Source: Candidatus Bathyarchaeota archaeon
GTDB lineage: Archaea; Thermoproteota; Bathyarchaeia; Bathyarchaeales; UBA233
Direction of reading: 5' to 3'
Length of the DNA: 7,580 nucleotides
Assembly: GCA_029907045.1 (NCBI GenBank)
Contig: JARYMR010000072.1
Span: 1-7,580 of the forward strand
The first letter of the stretch is position 1. The number at the start of each line of letters is the position of its first letter. The notes under the pieces were generated by a model. The model saw only the letters and a list, made by a program, of their open reading frames with translations. It did no database searches and was not told where the DNA came from. A program made the translations under genes and the position numbers. Positions 1 to 7,276 of the stretch are shown here, piece after piece.

Positions 1-281
1 GCCAAGCCAGCTACAAATATGAGGCCAACAGATTCTTTTGCAGTGAGTTTTGGCCTTAAAATAACTGAAAAATAGAGTCCACCTCTTGGCGAAAACCACT
101 CTCTACCAAGTCTTCCCCGTCCGGCAGTTTGAGTTTCTGCTATGACGATTGTTCCTTCAGAAGCTCCGTAATTAGCCAACTCTTTAGCTAAGTCGTTTGT
201 TGAGCCAACTTCGTGTAAGAATAGTATTTTTTTGCCAAGCTTTTTGGTTTGAAGATTTTCTTGAATTTTGTCTATTTCCAA
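1..281 (-). CDS. birA: Biotin-protein ligase, N-terminal part (cut by window edge)
   Basis: This enzyme activates biotin with ATP to biotinyl-AMP and attaches it to the lysine of a biotin carrier protein. The 93 visible residues give a clear BPL/LplA catalytic start: HEVGSTNDLAKELA at 23-36, then AETQTAGRGRLGREW at 48-62. That stretch contains the GRGRxGR nucleotide/biotin-binding loop (54-60), and GGLYFSVILRP follows at 67-77. Only about 20 residues precede the catalytic domain, so there is no DNA-binding HTH domain and it is the catalysis-only type. The start is TTG at 281. An in-frame TGA, the stop of the upstream transporter, lies six bases before it, so nothing further upstream is possible. 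GTGA sits six bases before the TTG. It is the last visible gene of an mce-transporter-ligase cluster, which fits supply of a biotinylated acyl-CoA carboxylase. The C-terminal two thirds lie outside the window. Confidence 0.9.
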   Translation of the reverse strand, partial: MEIDKIQENLQTKKLGKKILFLHEVGSTNDLAKELANYGASEGTIVIAETQTAGRGRLGREWFSPRGGLYFSVILRPKLTAKESVGLIFVAGL

Positions 282-287
282 TTTTAT

Positions 288-1406
288 TCACTCTTTTAGA
301 ATAATATAGGAAGTTACGTAGAAAATTGCGTAGGTTGAAGCTGCCAACAGAAAGGGAACAATAAAACCCCAAATTGCAATGAGAAAGCCGGATAAAGCCA
401 AACTTAAGGTTTCGCCCACATGCAAGCCAAACATTAACAAGCCAATGTCAGTTCCATAAGACTCTTTGTCACAGATTTTGGACAAAATTCCCTCTTGTCC
501 AATGCTTGACATTCCCTCAATAAGGCCATAAACAACCAAAAGAACCCCAGCCACCATGGAACTTAAAAAACCAAGCCAAGCGAAAACGGCGGAAAAAAGA
601 ATGCCTTGAAGAAGAATCATTTGTCTTAACTTAGTGGTTTTTGAAAATAAATACGAAGAAAAGCCAGCGAACAAAATCTGTAAGCCTATAATCAATCCAA
701 TCATTTCGGCGTCAAAACCATGCATGTCTAAGAAAAGGGGTATAACAAAGCTTCCTCGAAACCCATATGAAAGCCCTATTATAAAAAACAAAAAGAGGAA
801 AATTTTGAAAATTCTCTTTTTCTTTCTAAAATCTAGAAATTGCAAAGCTTTTACTATGCTGAACTGCTCTTTTTTTTCTTTAGGCAGCAACAATGCCAAC
901 AAGAATACGAAAACTCCGAGAAGAGCGCATAACAACATTGTTCCATCAAAAAATAGCCAAGCAACCAAAAAGCCAGTAATCAGATTTCCAAGGGCAAAAC
1001 CAACATAAACCACCGTTCTTAAGTAAACTAAAATTCTCCAGTGACCTCCTTCTCTCTCTAAAAGAAAAGCTCTGTTAACAGCCCAAATTGAGCCCTCTTT
1101 AGTTCCTTCCATAAGCTTGCCAAACAAAAATTCTAATGGTGTTCGTGCAACATAGTAGATTAGACTTGAAATTACGCCTAAAACTCCGTTAACGATGAAG
1201 AAGAGTTTTCTTCCCAAAAAATCTGAAAGTGTTGCAAAAAACATTCGCCCGAACTGCATAATTAGGGGCATGGCTGCGAAAATAAGTCCGATGACGACTA
1301 CATCCACATTTCTCTCTTTCATCATTAAAGGTATGGCGACTCCAAGAACGCCGCTGACGAAAGAGTGGAAAAATTGGATGGAAAGCGCAATTTTAGTCTG
1401 ATTCAA
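288..1406 (-). CDS. Major facilitator superfamily transporter, 12 TM, substrate unknown
   Basis: This is a 372-residue integral membrane protein, at the short end for the family. Hydrophobic segments can be counted at about 5-28, 35-58, 68-86, 90-115, 132-152, 157-174, 199-226, 234-254, 263-281, 285-309, 319-346 and 347-369, giving twelve helices. A basic loop around 176-199 separates the two halves. An MFS motif A is visible between helices 2 and 3 (GRMFFATLSDFLGRK, 53-67). The start is TTG at 1406: an in-frame TGA lies five codons upstream, and GTGA precedes the TTG by four bases. It begins 7 bases after the epimerase stop and ends 6 bases before the biotin ligase start, so the three genes are very probably co-transcribed. 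The context would suit uptake of a carboxylate or of biotin, but no residue I can see fixes the substrate. An unrelated efflux role is equally possible. Confidence 0.85.
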   Translation of the reverse strand: MNQTKIALSIQFFHSFVSGVLGVAIPLMMKERNVDVVVIGLIFAAMPLIMQFGRMFFATLSDFLGRKLFFIVNGVLGVISSLIYYVARTPLEFLFGKLMEGTKEGSIWAVNRAFLLEREGGHWRILVYLRTVVYVGFALGNLITGFLVAWLFFDGTMLLCALLGVFVFLLALLLPKEKKEQFSIVKALQFLDFRKKKRIFKIFLFLFFIIGLSYGFRGSFVIPLFLDMHGFDAEMIGLIIGLQILFAGFSSYLFSKTTKLRQMILLQGILFSAVFAWLGFLSSMVAGVLLVVYGLIEGMSSIGQEGILSKICDKESYGTDIGLLMFGLHVGETLSLALSGFLIAIWGFIVPFLLAASTYAIFYVTSYIILKE

Positions 1407-1413
1407 ACCATCA

Positions 1414-1815
1414 CTACTTCATTATTAACTCTAAAAGCACTCTCTTTGTGCTTTTCGGATGGACAAAGGCAATTTTCGCACCTTCAGCGCCCATTCTAGG
1501 TTTTTCATCAACCAAAACCACGCCTTTACGCTTAAAATCCTCCAAAACCACATCAATATTCTCAACTCTTACAGCAATATGGTGTATGCCTTCCCCTCGA
1601 TTTTCAAGAAACTTGGCAACTGGACTATCACTACCCAGAGGTTCTAAAAGCTCAATTTGAGTTTCGCCGCCGCTGGAGAGAAAAGCAACCTTAACCTTCC
1701 TCTCATTTAAAACATGAACACCTTCAAGCTTAAAGCCTAAAACATCTTGGTAAAGGCTAATAGCTTCATCCAGGTTTTTAACTGCCACGCCAACATGGTC
1801 AACACCTCTAAACAT
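1414..1815 (-). CDS. mce: Methylmalonyl-CoA epimerase
   Basis: This enzyme interconverts (S)- and (R)-methylmalonyl-CoA, the step between propionyl-CoA carboxylase and the B12-dependent mutase. The 133 residues form a paired vicinal-oxygen-chelate fold. The first repeat opens with [14 protein letters not shown] (6-19) and the second with [13 protein letters not shown] (76-88). Metal-ligand candidates by family alignment are His7, Glu55 in [10 protein letters not shown] (52-61), His79 and Glu129 in the C-terminal [16 protein letters not shown] and [14 protein letters not shown] are also typical of this enzyme rather than of glyoxalase I. Length is normal for the family. The ATG start has AGAGGTGA six bases upstream. 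It leads the cluster with the transporter (7-base gap) and the biotin ligase. Another VOC enzyme is the only realistic alternative, and I think it unlikely. Confidence 0.93.
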   Translation of the reverse strand: MFRGVDHVGVAVKNLDEAISLYQDVLGFKLEGVHVLNERKVKVAFLSSGGETQIELLEPLGSDSPVAKFLENRGEGIHHIAVRVENIDVVLEDFKRKGVVLVDEKPRMGAEGAKIAFVHPKSTKRVLLELIMK

Positions 1816-1821
1816 GCGTTT

Positions 1822-1829
1822 TCACCTCT
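1822..1829 (-). promoter_or_regulatory. Ribosome binding site of methylmalonyl-CoA epimerase
   Basis: The minus strand reads AGAGGTGA ending six bases before the ATG at 1815. This is the best match in the window to the archaeal anti-Shine-Dalgarno complement GGAGGTGA, and it fixes the epimerase start. Confidence 0.8.
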
Positions 1830-1859
1830 CATAGAGTTTTAAATTTCATGTTAAACACA

Positions 1860-1867
1860 TTATAAAG
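1860..1867 (-). promoter_or_regulatory. Candidate TATA box for the mce-transporter-birA cluster
   Basis: The minus strand reads CTTTATAA within CGCTTTATAATG, about 50 bases upstream of the epimerase ATG. With the usual archaeal spacing of about 25 bases, transcription would begin near 1838 and give a leader of roughly 20-25 bases, like that predicted for the flavoprotein gene. Read-through from the synthetase gene 77 bases upstream is also possible. The call rests on sequence only. Confidence 0.45.
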
Positions 1868-1892
1868 CGTTTGCCAAGATTGAAGGCACATT

Positions 1893-3797
1893 CTAATGCT
1901 GACTTATAGCTTTTTTAATCTCTTCTATAGCTGTCTCATCCTCGATTGTTGAATAATCTCCTAATGATTTGCCCGTAATTAACGCTCCTATAAGACGCCG
2001 CATTATCTTGCCACTTCTTGTTTTGGGAAGTCTATTGACAAAGAATATGCCGCTAACAATAACTATTGGTCCCAAAGTTTCCTTGACCAAGTTTCGCAAA
2101 GCATTCTCCAATGCACTGTTTGGTTCATATCCACGCTTTAAAACAATAAATGCACAGGCAGTTTCGCCTCTCAAAGGGTCTGGGCGTCCCGCAACGGCTG
2201 CTTCGGCAACAGCGGGATGCTCAAGCAAAGCACTTTCAATTTCGATTGTGCCAATTCTATGCCCTGAAATCTTGATAACTTCGTCCACCCTTCCCAAAAA
2301 CCAAATGTAGCCATCCTCATCTTTAATTGCTGCATCGCCAGTGTAGTAAACGCCTGGAATTTTATTCCAATAATCTTGCACGTAACGCTCGTGATCCCGC
2401 CAGAGGGTAGGCGTCAAACCCGGAAAAGGTTTTTTGCATACAAATATTCCTTCAACGCCTTCAGAGACGGGATTTCCGTTTTCATCAACTATTTCAGCAT
2501 CAATTCCAGGAAGCGGAATAGTTGCAGAGCCAGGCTTTGTAGGCAGTAACTCAATTCCATAGGGGTTGCCAACCATTGGACCGCTACTTTCAGTTTGCCA
2601 CATGTGATCAATGACTGGAACCTTATCCTGAAAGACTTTCTTTTGAAGCCACTCCCAAGCTGGCGGATTCAAAACTTCTCCTGCGCAAACTACAAGTTTG
2701 ACAGAGTTCAAATCATGTTTTTTAGGCCATTCATCACCATACTTCATTAAAGTGCGCACACCGGTAGGTGATATCCAAAGTTTTGTGACGCGGTTCTTTT
2801 CAATTATTTGCCACCAAACGTCTGGTGTGGGGTGGTCTGGAACTCCTTCATACATTATTGTTGTGCAGCCGAAAAGTAATGGTGCATAAACAACATAGCT
2901 GTGACCAACAATCCAGCCTATGTCTGAGGTTGACCACCAAACATTATTTTCTTTTAAGTCGTAAACCCATTTGCCCATGGCGTAAATGTAAACTTGATAG
3001 CTTCCATGAGGTTGAACCGTGCCTTTAGGCTTAGCCATAGTTCCAGAAGTGTAGAGGATAAAAGCCAATTCATCCGCCCGCATCTTTTCAGCGTCAACAT
3101 TTACGCCTTTTCCTTTTTCTATTATTTCTTCCCAAAGCATATCCCTTCCCAAAGTCATTGTTGGATCGTGCTCACCTCGTTTCAAGACAATGACCTTTTC
3201 CACATTTTTTCCACAAGTTTTCAAAGCTTCGTCCACAACGCTCTTAAGGTTAATTGTTTCTCCACGCCTAAACCCAACATCAGCTGTAACAACAACCTTT
3301 GGCTCTGCATCAGCAATCCTATCTGCTAAAGCGCCGTAACCGAAACCTCCAAAGACGACTGAGTGGATTGCTCCGATTCTTGTGGTTGCTAACATGGCAA
3401 CGGCTGCTTCTGGAATCATTGGCATGTAAATTGTTACCCTATCGCCTTTTCTAACTCCTAATGCTTTTAAGCCCGCAGCAAACTTTTTAACTTCATTCAA
3501 AAGTTGTTGGTAGGTTAATTTGCGGGCGGGTAATCCTTCACCGTTCTCCCATACTATGGCGGTACGGTTACCCCTTCCATTTTTGACATGATGCTCTGTG
3601 CAGTTGTAAGAAAGATTTGTTACTCCACCCTTAAACCAAGTAAAGTTTGGATAGTTCCATTCGAAAACCTTGTCCCATCTCTTAAACCAATGTAACTCTC
3701 CAGCTATTTCACCCCAGAACTCTTCGGGATTTTCTAAAGCTTTCTGGAGCATTAATTTCAATTTCGGCGAAATTTCAATTTTAGGCATCTTTTGCAC
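1893..3797 (-). CDS. acs: AMP-forming acetyl-/propionyl-CoA synthetase
   Basis: This enzyme converts a short carboxylate, ATP and CoA to acyl-CoA, AMP and pyrophosphate in the cytoplasm. The 634 residues match the usual length. Visible landmarks: a C-terminal-domain hinge [16 protein letters not shown] (502-517), [16 protein letters not shown] (292-307), the adenylate motif [10 protein letters not shown] (397-406), YYTGD (484-488), and the catalytic, often acetylated lysine Lys597 in [10 protein letters not shown]. The P-loop at 250-259 reads [10 protein letters not shown], with Met-Ala where most relatives have Thr-Gly. Acyl-pocket positions are Ile296, Val297, Ala372 and Trp400. The tryptophan indicates a C2-C3 acid, and Val plus Ala resembles propionyl-CoA synthetase. 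I chose the GTG start at 3797 because GGAGG lies nine bases upstream. A longer form from GTG at 3851 has no ribosome site, and the ATG at 3788 is too far from it. It is divergent from the tfr-like genes. The acid preference (acetate or propionate) is unsettled. Confidence 0.93.
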   Translation of the reverse strand: MQKMPKIEISPKLKLMLQKALENPEEFWGEIAGELHWFKRWDKVFEWNYPNFTWFKGGVTNLSYNCTEHHVKNGRGNRTAIVWENGEGLPARKLTYQQLLNEVKKFAAGLKALGVRKGDRVTIYMPMIPEAAVAMLATTRIGAIHSVVFGGFGYGALADRIADAEPKVVVTADVGFRRGETINLKSVVDEALKTCGKNVEKVIVLKRGEHDPTMTLGRDMLWEEIIEKGKGVNVDAEKMRADELAFILYTSGTMAKPKGTVQPHGSYQVYIYAMGKWVYDLKENNVWWSTSDIGWIVGHSYVVYAPLLFGCTTIMYEGVPDHPTPDVWWQIIEKNRVTKLWISPTGVRTLMKYGDEWPKKHDLNSVKLVVCAGEVLNPPAWEWLQKKVFQDKVPVIDHMWQTESSGPMVGNPYGIELLPTKPGSATIPLPGIDAEIVDENGNPVSEGVEGIFVCKKPFPGLTPTLWRDHERYVQDYWNKIPGVYYTGDAAIKDEDGYIWFLGRVDEVIKISGHRIGTIEIESALLEHPAVAEAAVAGRPDPLRGETACAFIVLKRGYEPNSALENALRNLVKETLGPIVIVSGIFFVNRLPKTRSGKIMRRLIGALITGKSLGDYSTIEDETAIEEIKKAISQH

Positions 3798-3806
3798 TCT
3801 ATTAAG

Positions 3807-3811
3807 CCTCC
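3807..3811 (-). promoter_or_regulatory. Ribosome binding site deciding the synthetase start
   Basis: The minus strand reads GGAGG nine bases before GTG 3797. That spacing equals GGTGA plus six, as at the epimerase and flavoprotein genes. It lies inside the longest open frame, which argues against the start at 3851. Confidence 0.75.
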
Positions 3812-3851
3812 TTAAAATTGCATATTTTAATTTACCAACACTTAATTTCAC

Positions 3852-3862
3852 TTTAAAATAAT
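3852..3862 (-). promoter_or_regulatory. Candidate TATA box for the synthetase gene
   Basis: The minus strand reads ATTATTTTAAA, preceded by CGAAAAT, a plausible TFB recognition element. It would place the transcription start near 3832 and leave a leader of about 35 bases before GTG 3797. A second AT-rich match nearer the gene (around 3816-3829) would put the start on the start codon and fits less well. Confidence 0.4.
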
Positions 3863-3863
3863 A

Positions 3864-3877
3864 TTTTCGTACGAAAA
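3864..3877. promoter_or_regulatory. Perfect 14-base palindrome between divergent promoters, candidate operator
   Basis: TTTTCGTACGAAAA is its own reverse complement with no spacer or mismatch. It lies directly between the TATA-like box of the synthetase gene (left) and that of the flavoprotein gene (right), overlapping or touching the expected TFB-binding side of both. A dimeric repressor bound here could control both directions at once. No regulator gene is visible in the window. Confidence 0.5.
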
Positions 3878-3883
3878 CCAGAA

Positions 3884-3892
3884 AAATATAAA
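3884..3892 (+). promoter_or_regulatory. Candidate TATA box for the tfrA-tfrB operon
   Basis: AAATATAAA, within AGAAAAATATAAAGG, is a good archaeal TATA match. A start of transcription about 25 bases downstream, near 3914, would give a leader of roughly 24 bases that still contains the GGTGA ribosome site at 3927-3931. Confidence 0.55.
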
Positions 3893-3926
3893 GGCTGGAT
3901 TGTAAAACTTACGTAGTCTCTTAAAT

Positions 3927-3931
3927 GGTGA
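3927..3931 (+). promoter_or_regulatory. Ribosome binding site of the flavoprotein gene
   Basis: GGTGA lies six bases before ATG 3938, the same spacing as at the epimerase. It favours ATG 3938 over the adjacent in-frame GTG 3935, which would be only three bases away. Confidence 0.6.
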
Positions 3932-3937
3932 ACTGTG

Positions 3938-5638
3938 ATGGAGAAGTATGTCCACGACCTAATTATTGTTGGAGCCGGTTTGGCTGGTCTGAGGGCTGCA
4001 ATCGCAGCGGCTGAATTAAGCAATAAGCTTGATATTGCAGTAATATCAAAGCTTCATCCTTTACGCTCCCATTCTGTTTGTGCACAAGGCGGCACAGCAG
4101 CTGTAATGCGAGAAAAGGATTCTTATGATTTGCATGCTTTCGACACAATTAAAGGGGCTGATTATTTAGCAGACCAAGATGTTGTAGAATTTTTTGTAAG
4201 ACGAGCACCGAGGGAAATAGTTTTAACAGAACATTGGGGCTGCCCTTGGAGCCGCACATCGGATGGGAAAATAGATCAGCGTCCCTTTGGAGGTCACACT
4301 TATCCTAGGGCTTGTTTTGCGGCAGATATGACAGGTTTTCATGAAATGCATACGCTTTATGGAAAAGCAGCCTCATACGATAACATTAAATTTTATGATG
4401 AGTGGTTTGCCACATCCATAATGGTTGAAAATAATAGAGCGGTTGGCTTAACGGCCATAGAATTGAAAACTGGTGAGATGCGTGCCTTTCAAGCTAAAGC
4501 CATAGTGATTGCGACTGGAGGACACGAGCGTATATACGAGTTTACAACTTTTTCCTACACAACCACTGGTGATGGGATGGCTATGGCTTATCGTGCTGGA
4601 GTTCCATTGATGGATATGGAATTTGTCCAGTTCCACCCGACTGGTCTGGTTCCCTCTGGTGCCTTAATAACTGAGGGAGCCAGAGGTGAAGGCGGATACC
4701 TAATTAACGCCAAGGGCGAACGGTTCATGAAAAATTATGCTCCAGAAAAAATGGAATTAGCTCCTCGAGATGTAGTTTCAAGGGCTGAGCAAACAGAAAT
4801 TAATGAAGGCCGCGGATTAAAAGGTCCTTATGGAGCTTATATAGCTTTAGACTTGAGGCATTTGGGGGAGGAGAAAATAAACGAGAGGTTGCCGCTTATA
4901 CGAGATGTCGCCATAAAACTTGGCGGAGTAGACCCCGTCAAAGAGCCTATTCCAATAAGGCCCGCAGCCCATTATTCTATGGGTGGAATAAGGGCTAATA
5001 TAAAAACTGAAACGCCAATTGCTGGATTGTACGCTGCTGGGGAATGCTCATGCCTAAGCGTTCACGGAGCTAACAGGCTTGGCACAAACTCAACAGCAGA
5101 ATGTCTCGTTTTTGGAGCAGTAGCTGGAGAAGAAGCAGCTAAATACGCCTTATCAAATAGCCTAAAAGAAATATCTCATGAAAAACTTTTGGCGGAGGAA
5201 AAGAGGGTTTTTGATGGAATTTTAGGCAGTGAGGGCAGCGAAAGGGTTCCAGTTATTAGGAATGAGATGAGGCACATAATGAACGAGAAGGTTTGGATAT
5301 TCAGAAAGGGCGAGCAGCTCGAAAGTGCCTTAAAAGAGGTAAGGGCGCTTAAGGAGAGGTTCAAGCGCATAAAAGTTCAAGATAAAAGTGAACCATTCAA
5401 CACTGGTTTGGTGGATGCCTTACAGCTTGATTTTATGTTGGAACTTGCAGAAGTAACCATAGTCAGCGCTCTTGCTAGAACCGAATCCCGAGGGGCTCAC
5501 TCAAGAATTGACTATCCTAAGCGGGATGACGTAAACTGGTTGAAGCATACATTAGCATATTATACGAAGGAAGGACCAAGGCTGGAGTATATTCCTGTCA
5601 CGATAACTAAGTGGCAGCCAGCGGCAAGAACCTATTAG
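3938..5638 (+). CDS. tfrA: Fumarate reductase/succinate dehydrogenase flavoprotein subunit (thiol:fumarate reductase A type)
   Basis: This FAD subunit interconverts fumarate and succinate. The 566 residues include a Rossmann FAD motif [10 protein letters not shown] (12-21) and [10 protein letters not shown] (43-52), whose His45 is the residue that carries covalent FAD in the family. The active-site set is complete: FHPTG with His233, TEGARGEGG with Glu246 and Arg249, PRDVVSRA with proton-shuttling Arg277, HYSMGG with His345, and GANRLGTNS with Arg380. The C-terminal helical domain ends with [15 protein letters not shown] (517-531), where the first acid of the usual HSREDYP is Ile. The ATG start is supported by GGTGA six bases upstream; GTG 3935 is the alternative. 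The iron-sulfur partner starts 13 bases later. No membrane-anchor subunit (SdhC/D) lies in the window. With the CCG-containing partner, this points to a soluble TfrAB-like enzyme or a non-classical archaeal Sdh. Direction in vivo cannot be read from sequence. Confidence 0.93.
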   Translation: MEKYVHDLIIVGAGLAGLRAAIAAAELSNKLDIAVISKLHPLRSHSVCAQGGTAAVMREKDSYDLHAFDTIKGADYLADQDVVEFFVRRAPREIVLTEHWGCPWSRTSDGKIDQRPFGGHTYPRACFAADMTGFHEMHTLYGKAASYDNIKFYDEWFATSIMVENNRAVGLTAIELKTGEMRAFQAKAIVIATGGHERIYEFTTFSYTTTGDGMAMAYRAGVPLMDMEFVQFHPTGLVPSGALITEGARGEGGYLINAKGERFMKNYAPEKMELAPRDVVSRAEQTEINEGRGLKGPYGAYIALDLRHLGEEKINERLPLIRDVAIKLGGVDPVKEPIPIRPAAHYSMGGIRANIKTETPIAGLYAAGECSCLSVHGANRLGTNSTAECLVFGAVAGEEAAKYALSNSLKEISHEKLLAEEKRVFDGILGSEGSERVPVIRNEMRHIMNEKVWIFRKGEQLESALKEVRALKERFKRIKVQDKSEPFNTGLVDALQLDFMLELAEVTIVSALARTESRGAHSRIDYPKRDDVNWLKHTLAYYTKEGPRLEYIPVTITKWQPAARTY

Positions 5639-5643
5639 GGAGG
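5638..5643 (+). promoter_or_regulatory. Ribosome binding site of tfrB overlapping the tfrA stop
   Basis: GGGAGG begins on the last base of the flavoprotein TAG stop and ends eight bases before ATG 5652. This supports translation of both subunits from one message. Confidence 0.7.
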
Positions 5644-5651
5644 TTGAGTGT

Positions 5652-7217
5652 ATGAGTTCGGAAGCGGAGAAAATTGTTGAGTTTAGGATAAATCGTTTTG
5701 ATCCTCAAACTAAAAGGCATTACATATCCACATATAAAGTGCCAATTCGCAAGGGGACAAGCATCCTTGAAGCCCTTCAATACATCAGAGACAACCTTGA
5801 TGAAACACTATCCTTCAGACATTCTTGTAGGATGGGTATTTGTGGAAGCTGCGGAATCAATGTTAATGGAGAACCCATGCTAGCATGTTATACGCAGGTT
5901 CTCGACCTTGGTGTTGACACGCTGGAATTGGCGCCTTTATCAAATTTGCCAGTTATAAAAGATTTAATTGTTGACATTGAACCCTTCTTTGACACTTTCA
6001 AGAAAATTAAGAAGTTTCTGATAAAGCCCGAAGTGGAGCTTAACAAGCTTGTGGAATTTATCCAAAGCCCATTGGATTTGAAGAAGTATTGGGACTTGAC
6101 ACTTTGCACCAAATGTTCAATTTGCTATTCCGCTTGTCCAGCAGCCATAGACCAAAAATTCCTTGGGCCCTCAACATTAACTGCTAACTACCGTTTTATA
6201 GCAGATTCGAGGGACGAGGGGTTAGAGGAAAGATTAAAGCCCATGGCAGACAACGTTTGGCTTTGCACTTCATGCAATTCATGCACGCTATTCTGTCCAA
6301 AACTTGTTAACTGCTCTAACGCTATAGTTGACAACCGCAGCCTCCTCGTAGAATCTGGAGTCATACCAAGAACCGTTAAAGATGTTTTGGAAAGCGTAAT
6401 AAAATATCATAATCCCATGGGAACCCACCAAAGCAAAAGAATGGAATGGGCTAAGGGCTTAAACGTTAAAACTTTTCCAGATGTGGCGAAGTCTGATGTT
6501 TTATATTTTGTTTGCTGTTCAGCAGCCTATGATATGAGAAATCAGGAAATGGCTAAAGCCATGGCTTGGATGATGGATAAAATGGGCATAGAATATGCAA
6601 CATTGGGTTCTGAAGAGTGGTGTTGTGGAGACCACATTCTCAGATTAGGCGAAAAGGGGCTATTCGAAGAACTCGCGGTGCATAATATTGACTTTTTCAA
6701 GAAATTTAATGCAGAAAAAATTGTGGTTTTATCGCCACACTGCTATAACACTTTCAAAAATGACCAACCCTACAAAGATGCGGGATTAAATGTTCAACAT
6801 TACACCGAAGTTTTGGCTGAAGCCATAAACAAGGGCAAACTTAAACTTTCTAAAACAATAAAGAAAAGAGTCACCTATCATGACCCATGCTTCCTTGGAA
6901 AACGCAACAACATCTACGATGCACCCAGACAAATTTTGCAGTCTATAAACGGCTTAGAACTCGTAGAAATGAAAAGGTCAAGACAAAATAGTTTCTGCTG
7001 TGGCGGAGGCGCTGGAAGAGTTTGGACTGAAGAGGCTGTTCCTGAAAAGAGGCCTAGTGTGGAGCGGCTTAAAGAAGCCTTAGCCTTAGGCGTTGAAGTC
7101 ATAGCCACTGCCTGTCCATTCTGTGTGACAACGTTGGAGGATGCTGTGAAGGTTTTGGATGTGGAAGGCAAGATAGTGGTAAAGGACATATTAGAACTCT
7201 TGAGAGAAGCAGTGTAA
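5652..7217 (+). CDS. tfrB: FrdB-HdrB-like fused iron-sulfur subunit (thiol:fumarate reductase B type)
   Basis: This subunit would carry electrons between the flavoprotein and a thiol/disulfide or other partner. The 521 residues hold several modules. Residues 1-110 form a plant-type ferredoxin/FrdB domain with [2Fe-2S] ligands Cys59, Cys64, Cys67 and Cys79. Two CxxCxxCxxxCP motifs follow at 152-162 and 205-215. From about 284 come two CCG (HdrB/HdrD-type) domains. The second is complete: Cys413, Cys449-Cys450-Gly, CPFC 488-491. The first has Cys289 (next to Cys288), Cys324-Cys325-Gly and Cys364, but Ser361 stands where CxxC is expected. No transmembrane segment is seen. Methanothermobacter TfrB has the same FrdB-plus-Hdr architecture and reduces fumarate with coenzymes M and B. 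Alternatives are an SdhB-SdhE fusion serving a quinone, or another soluble donor. The start is ATG with GGGAGG upstream, and the gene is probably translated with tfrA as an operon. Confidence 0.88.
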   Translation: MSSEAEKIVEFRINRFDPQTKRHYISTYKVPIRKGTSILEALQYIRDNLDETLSFRHSCRMGICGSCGINVNGEPMLACYTQVLDLGVDTLELAPLSNLPVIKDLIVDIEPFFDTFKKIKKFLIKPEVELNKLVEFIQSPLDLKKYWDLTLCTKCSICYSACPAAIDQKFLGPSTLTANYRFIADSRDEGLEERLKPMADNVWLCTSCNSCTLFCPKLVNCSNAIVDNRSLLVESGVIPRTVKDVLESVIKYHNPMGTHQSKRMEWAKGLNVKTFPDVAKSDVLYFVCCSAAYDMRNQEMAKAMAWMMDKMGIEYATLGSEEWCCGDHILRLGEKGLFEELAVHNIDFFKKFNAEKIVVLSPHCYNTFKNDQPYKDAGLNVQHYTEVLAEAINKGKLKLSKTIKKRVTYHDPCFLGKRNNIYDAPRQILQSINGLELVEMKRSRQNSFCCGGGAGRVWTEEAVPEKRPSVERLKEALALGVEVIATACPFCVTTLEDAVKVLDVEGKIVVKDILELLREAV

Positions 7218-7230
7218 ACAAACCATTAAA

Positions 7231-7239
7231 TTAATATAA
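7231..7239 (+). promoter_or_regulatory. Candidate TATA box for the aldehyde oxidoreductase gene
   Basis: TTAATATAA lies 14 bases after the tfrB stop. Archaeal spacing would place the transcription start near 7261, about 28 bases before the TTG start. The 71-base gap could equally be read through from the tfr operon. Confidence 0.35.
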
Positions 7240-7276
7240 CCAGCTTTACACCTTATACTTTTCTTAAGCTAAGCTT

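Noticed and set aside
184..372. A 62-codon minus-strand frame spanning the transporter-biotin ligase junction
   Set aside because: It overlaps two well-supported genes in another frame and resembles no protein I know.
634..1008. A 124-codon plus-strand frame opposite the transporter
   Set aside because: Lysine-, asparagine- and proline-rich translation typical of the reverse of a hydrophobic gene; no ribosome site or recognisable domain.
1872..1888. Small hairpin (TGCC, nine-base loop, GGCA) after the synthetase stop
   Set aside because: A four-base stem without a following T-run on the transcribed strand is too weak to call a terminator.
2994..3329. A 111-codon plus-strand frame opposite the synthetase
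   Set aside because: It lies entirely antisense to conserved synthetase coding sequence and has no domain signal.
3798..3851. An 18-codon N-terminal extension of the synthetase starting at GTG 3851
   Set aside because: No ribosome site precedes 3851. The stretch contains the GGAGG that serves the GTG at 3797, and family length fits the shorter form.
5600..5700. Possible frameshift or split between the flavoprotein and iron-sulfur genes
   Set aside because: Both proteins are complete with their own start, stop and ribosome site, so this is a normal two-gene operon.
7259..7265. TTTTCTT tract after the tfrB gene, a possible archaeal terminator
   Set aside because: The tract is short and interrupted and lies where the next gene's transcription would begin, so I cannot separate it from leader sequence.
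7266..7276. AAGCT-A-AGCTT near-palindrome upstream of the aldehyde oxidoreductase
   Set aside because: Only five-base arms in AT-rich DNA; expected by chance, and adjacent to the ribosome site.
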